From the NCBI GenBank assembly GCA_021820675.1, contig JAKADI010000102.1, positions 1 to 6,484 of the forward strand: 6,484 nt of DNA, given 5' to 3'. Each line of letters opens with the position of its first letter. The stretch's first letter is position 1. The notes under the pieces were generated by a model, which made no database searches, was not told the DNA's origin, and worked only from the letters and a program-made list of their open reading frames with translations. The DNA comes from Bacillota bacterium. Lineage in GTDB: Bacteria; Bacillota; Sulfobacillia; Sulfobacillales; Sulfobacillaceae. The position numbers and the translations under genes were made by a program. This document shows positions 5,692 to 6,484 of the stretch, one piece after another.

Positions 5692-6315
5692 GTGATGCCC
5701 GCCCTGACCCTGTCTCAACGGGAAATCCTCGACGCCGCGGCGCAGTTGTTTCGTGAAAACGGATTCCCCGGTACCAACATTAAGATGATCGGCCAAAAAT
5801 TAAATTTAACTTCCGCCGCGCTCTATTACCACTTTCCAACCAAAGATTCGATTTTAAAAACGGTCATGACCGATGGAATCGAACAAGTGGGAAATGCCGT
5901 CCGGAACGCCATGGCCAGCGTTGATCAGGAACCGCGTAACTATTTCCGAATTCGTGCGGGTTTGCGTGCCCATGTGGTTGCCTCCTTAAAATATCAGGAC
6001 TACGTGACCGTGGTTCTACAGGAAATGCGATATCTCTCAGCACATAGCTACCAAGAGGTCGTTCGGGTGCGAGACAACTATGAAGAAATCTGGCGCCAGG
6101 AACTGGCCATCGGTCAGGCCGAAGGGCTAATCCGGACGGACGTGGATATTCATTTGCTGCGTTTGTTAGGCTTTGGTGCCATGAATTGGGTGCCTATTTG
6201 GTATCGGCCCAACTATTCCCTGACACCCGATGCTATCGCGGACGGCTTCGTGAACTTCATGGTCAAGGGTGTTGTCTCTGAACCCTTCCGCAAGTGGGCG
6301 GACAACTTGAACTAA
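5692..6315 (+). CDS. TetR/AcrR-family transcriptional regulator
   Basis: A 207-residue TetR-family DNA-binding protein of normal length. The N-terminal domain shows ILDAAAQLFRENGFPGTNI (12-30) and a helix-turn-helix at about 29-48 ending in the family hallmark TSAALYYHFPTKDSIL (40-55). The C-terminal ligand and dimer domain has RAHVVASLKYQDYVTVVLQE (92-111) and the signature GAMNWVPIWYRPNYSLTPDAIADG (starts at 162). The NW..-WYRP-..L.P..IAD pattern is shared with KstR2-like and fatty-acid-type TetR regulators, many of which bind acyl-CoA; a lipid-like ligand is therefore a reasonable inference, not a proof. It starts 21 bases after the DUF6230-like gene, on the same strand, so it is probably cotranscribed and controls the operon and itself. 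A candidate operator is the dyad at 5057-5076. Confidence 0.93.
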   Translation: MMPALTLSQREILDAAAQLFRENGFPGTNIKMIGQKLNLTSAALYYHFPTKDSILKTVMTDGIEQVGNAVRNAMASVDQEPRNYFRIRAGLRAHVVASLKYQDYVTVVLQEMRYLSAHSYQEVVRVRDNYEEIWRQELAIGQAEGLIRTDVDIHLLRLLGFGAMNWVPIWYRPNYSLTPDAIADGFVNFMVKGVVSEPFRKWADNLN

Positions 6316-6352
6316 GACCAATACAACACAGGAAATCCCGGCAATCTTATGC

Positions 6353-6376
6353 GGGCGGTCATGATTGCGACCGCCC
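6353..6376 (+). terminator. GC-rich hairpin ending the operon
   Basis: GGGCGGTC (6353-6360) and GACCGCCC (6369-6376) form a perfect 8-bp stem with an 8-base loop, 37 bases after the TetR stop codon. The following CCTTATAATG... is AT-rich but is not a clean T run, so efficiency may be moderate. Its position at the end of five co-directional genes supports a terminator role. Confidence 0.6.
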
Positions 6377-6484
6377 CTTATAATGAAATTGTTCACTTCC
6401 TTACCGACTTTTCAAATATTTACGCACTTAAGCCACCCAATACCTGTATTTGCGGTGTCAGACAAAAAATTGCCCTTGTCGGTA
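6377..6484. other. Non-coding end of window rich in dyad symmetry
   Basis: No convincing gene is seen on either strand. The stretch holds AATAC-ct-GTATT (6439-6450), TGTC-a-GACA (6456-6464), GACAA/TTGTC (6461-6465 with 6476-6480) and the distant pair TACCGAC (6402-6408) with GTCGGTA (6478-6484), the last cut off by the window edge. It could be the control region of a next gene or the end of a mobile element. Confidence 0.4.

Overview
The window carries six genes, all on the + strand and closely spaced. GC content is middling, ribosome-binding sites are strong and purine-rich (AGGAGGG, AAGGAGGGT), and TTG and GTG starts are used. This suggests a Gram-positive bacterium. The protein style fits an acidophilic or thermophilic Firmicute of the Sulfobacillus type, but that is an impression and not a proof. 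There are no tRNA or rRNA genes, no CRISPR array and no recognisable transposase.

Layout. Positions 1-621 hold the 3' part of an NAD(P)-dependent aldehyde dehydrogenase whose N-terminal half lies outside the window. Positions 696-2387 hold an ABC1/AarF/UbiB-type atypical kinase with two C-terminal membrane helices. A 97-base gap with a long stem-loop follows. Next comes a run of five genes: a small coiled-coil protein of unknown function (2485-2883), a four-helix membrane protein with a DUF6114-like domain and a duplicated C-terminal domain (2928-4019), a large exported protein with an 11-residue repeat and a Ser/Thr/Pro/His-rich tail (4023-5054), a DUF6230-like exported protein (5107-5670), and a TetR/AcrR-family regulator (5692-6315). 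A GC-rich hairpin at 6353-6376 probably ends the unit. The last ~100 bases have no gene but are rich in dyad symmetry.

How they may work together. DUF6114 and DUF6230 proteins are, to my knowledge, typical neighbours in actinomycetes, where their function is unknown. Here the two are split by a third, apparently lineage-specific exported protein and followed by their own TetR regulator. The gene gaps of 44, 3, 52 and 21 bases suggest one operon that builds a cell-envelope assembly: one multi-pass membrane protein and two exported, cysteine-free proteins. The regulator's ligand-domain signature recalls TetR proteins that sense acyl-CoA or lipid-like molecules, which would fit envelope or lipid control. 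That functional link is inference. This five-gene set is the best candidate for an undescribed system in the window.
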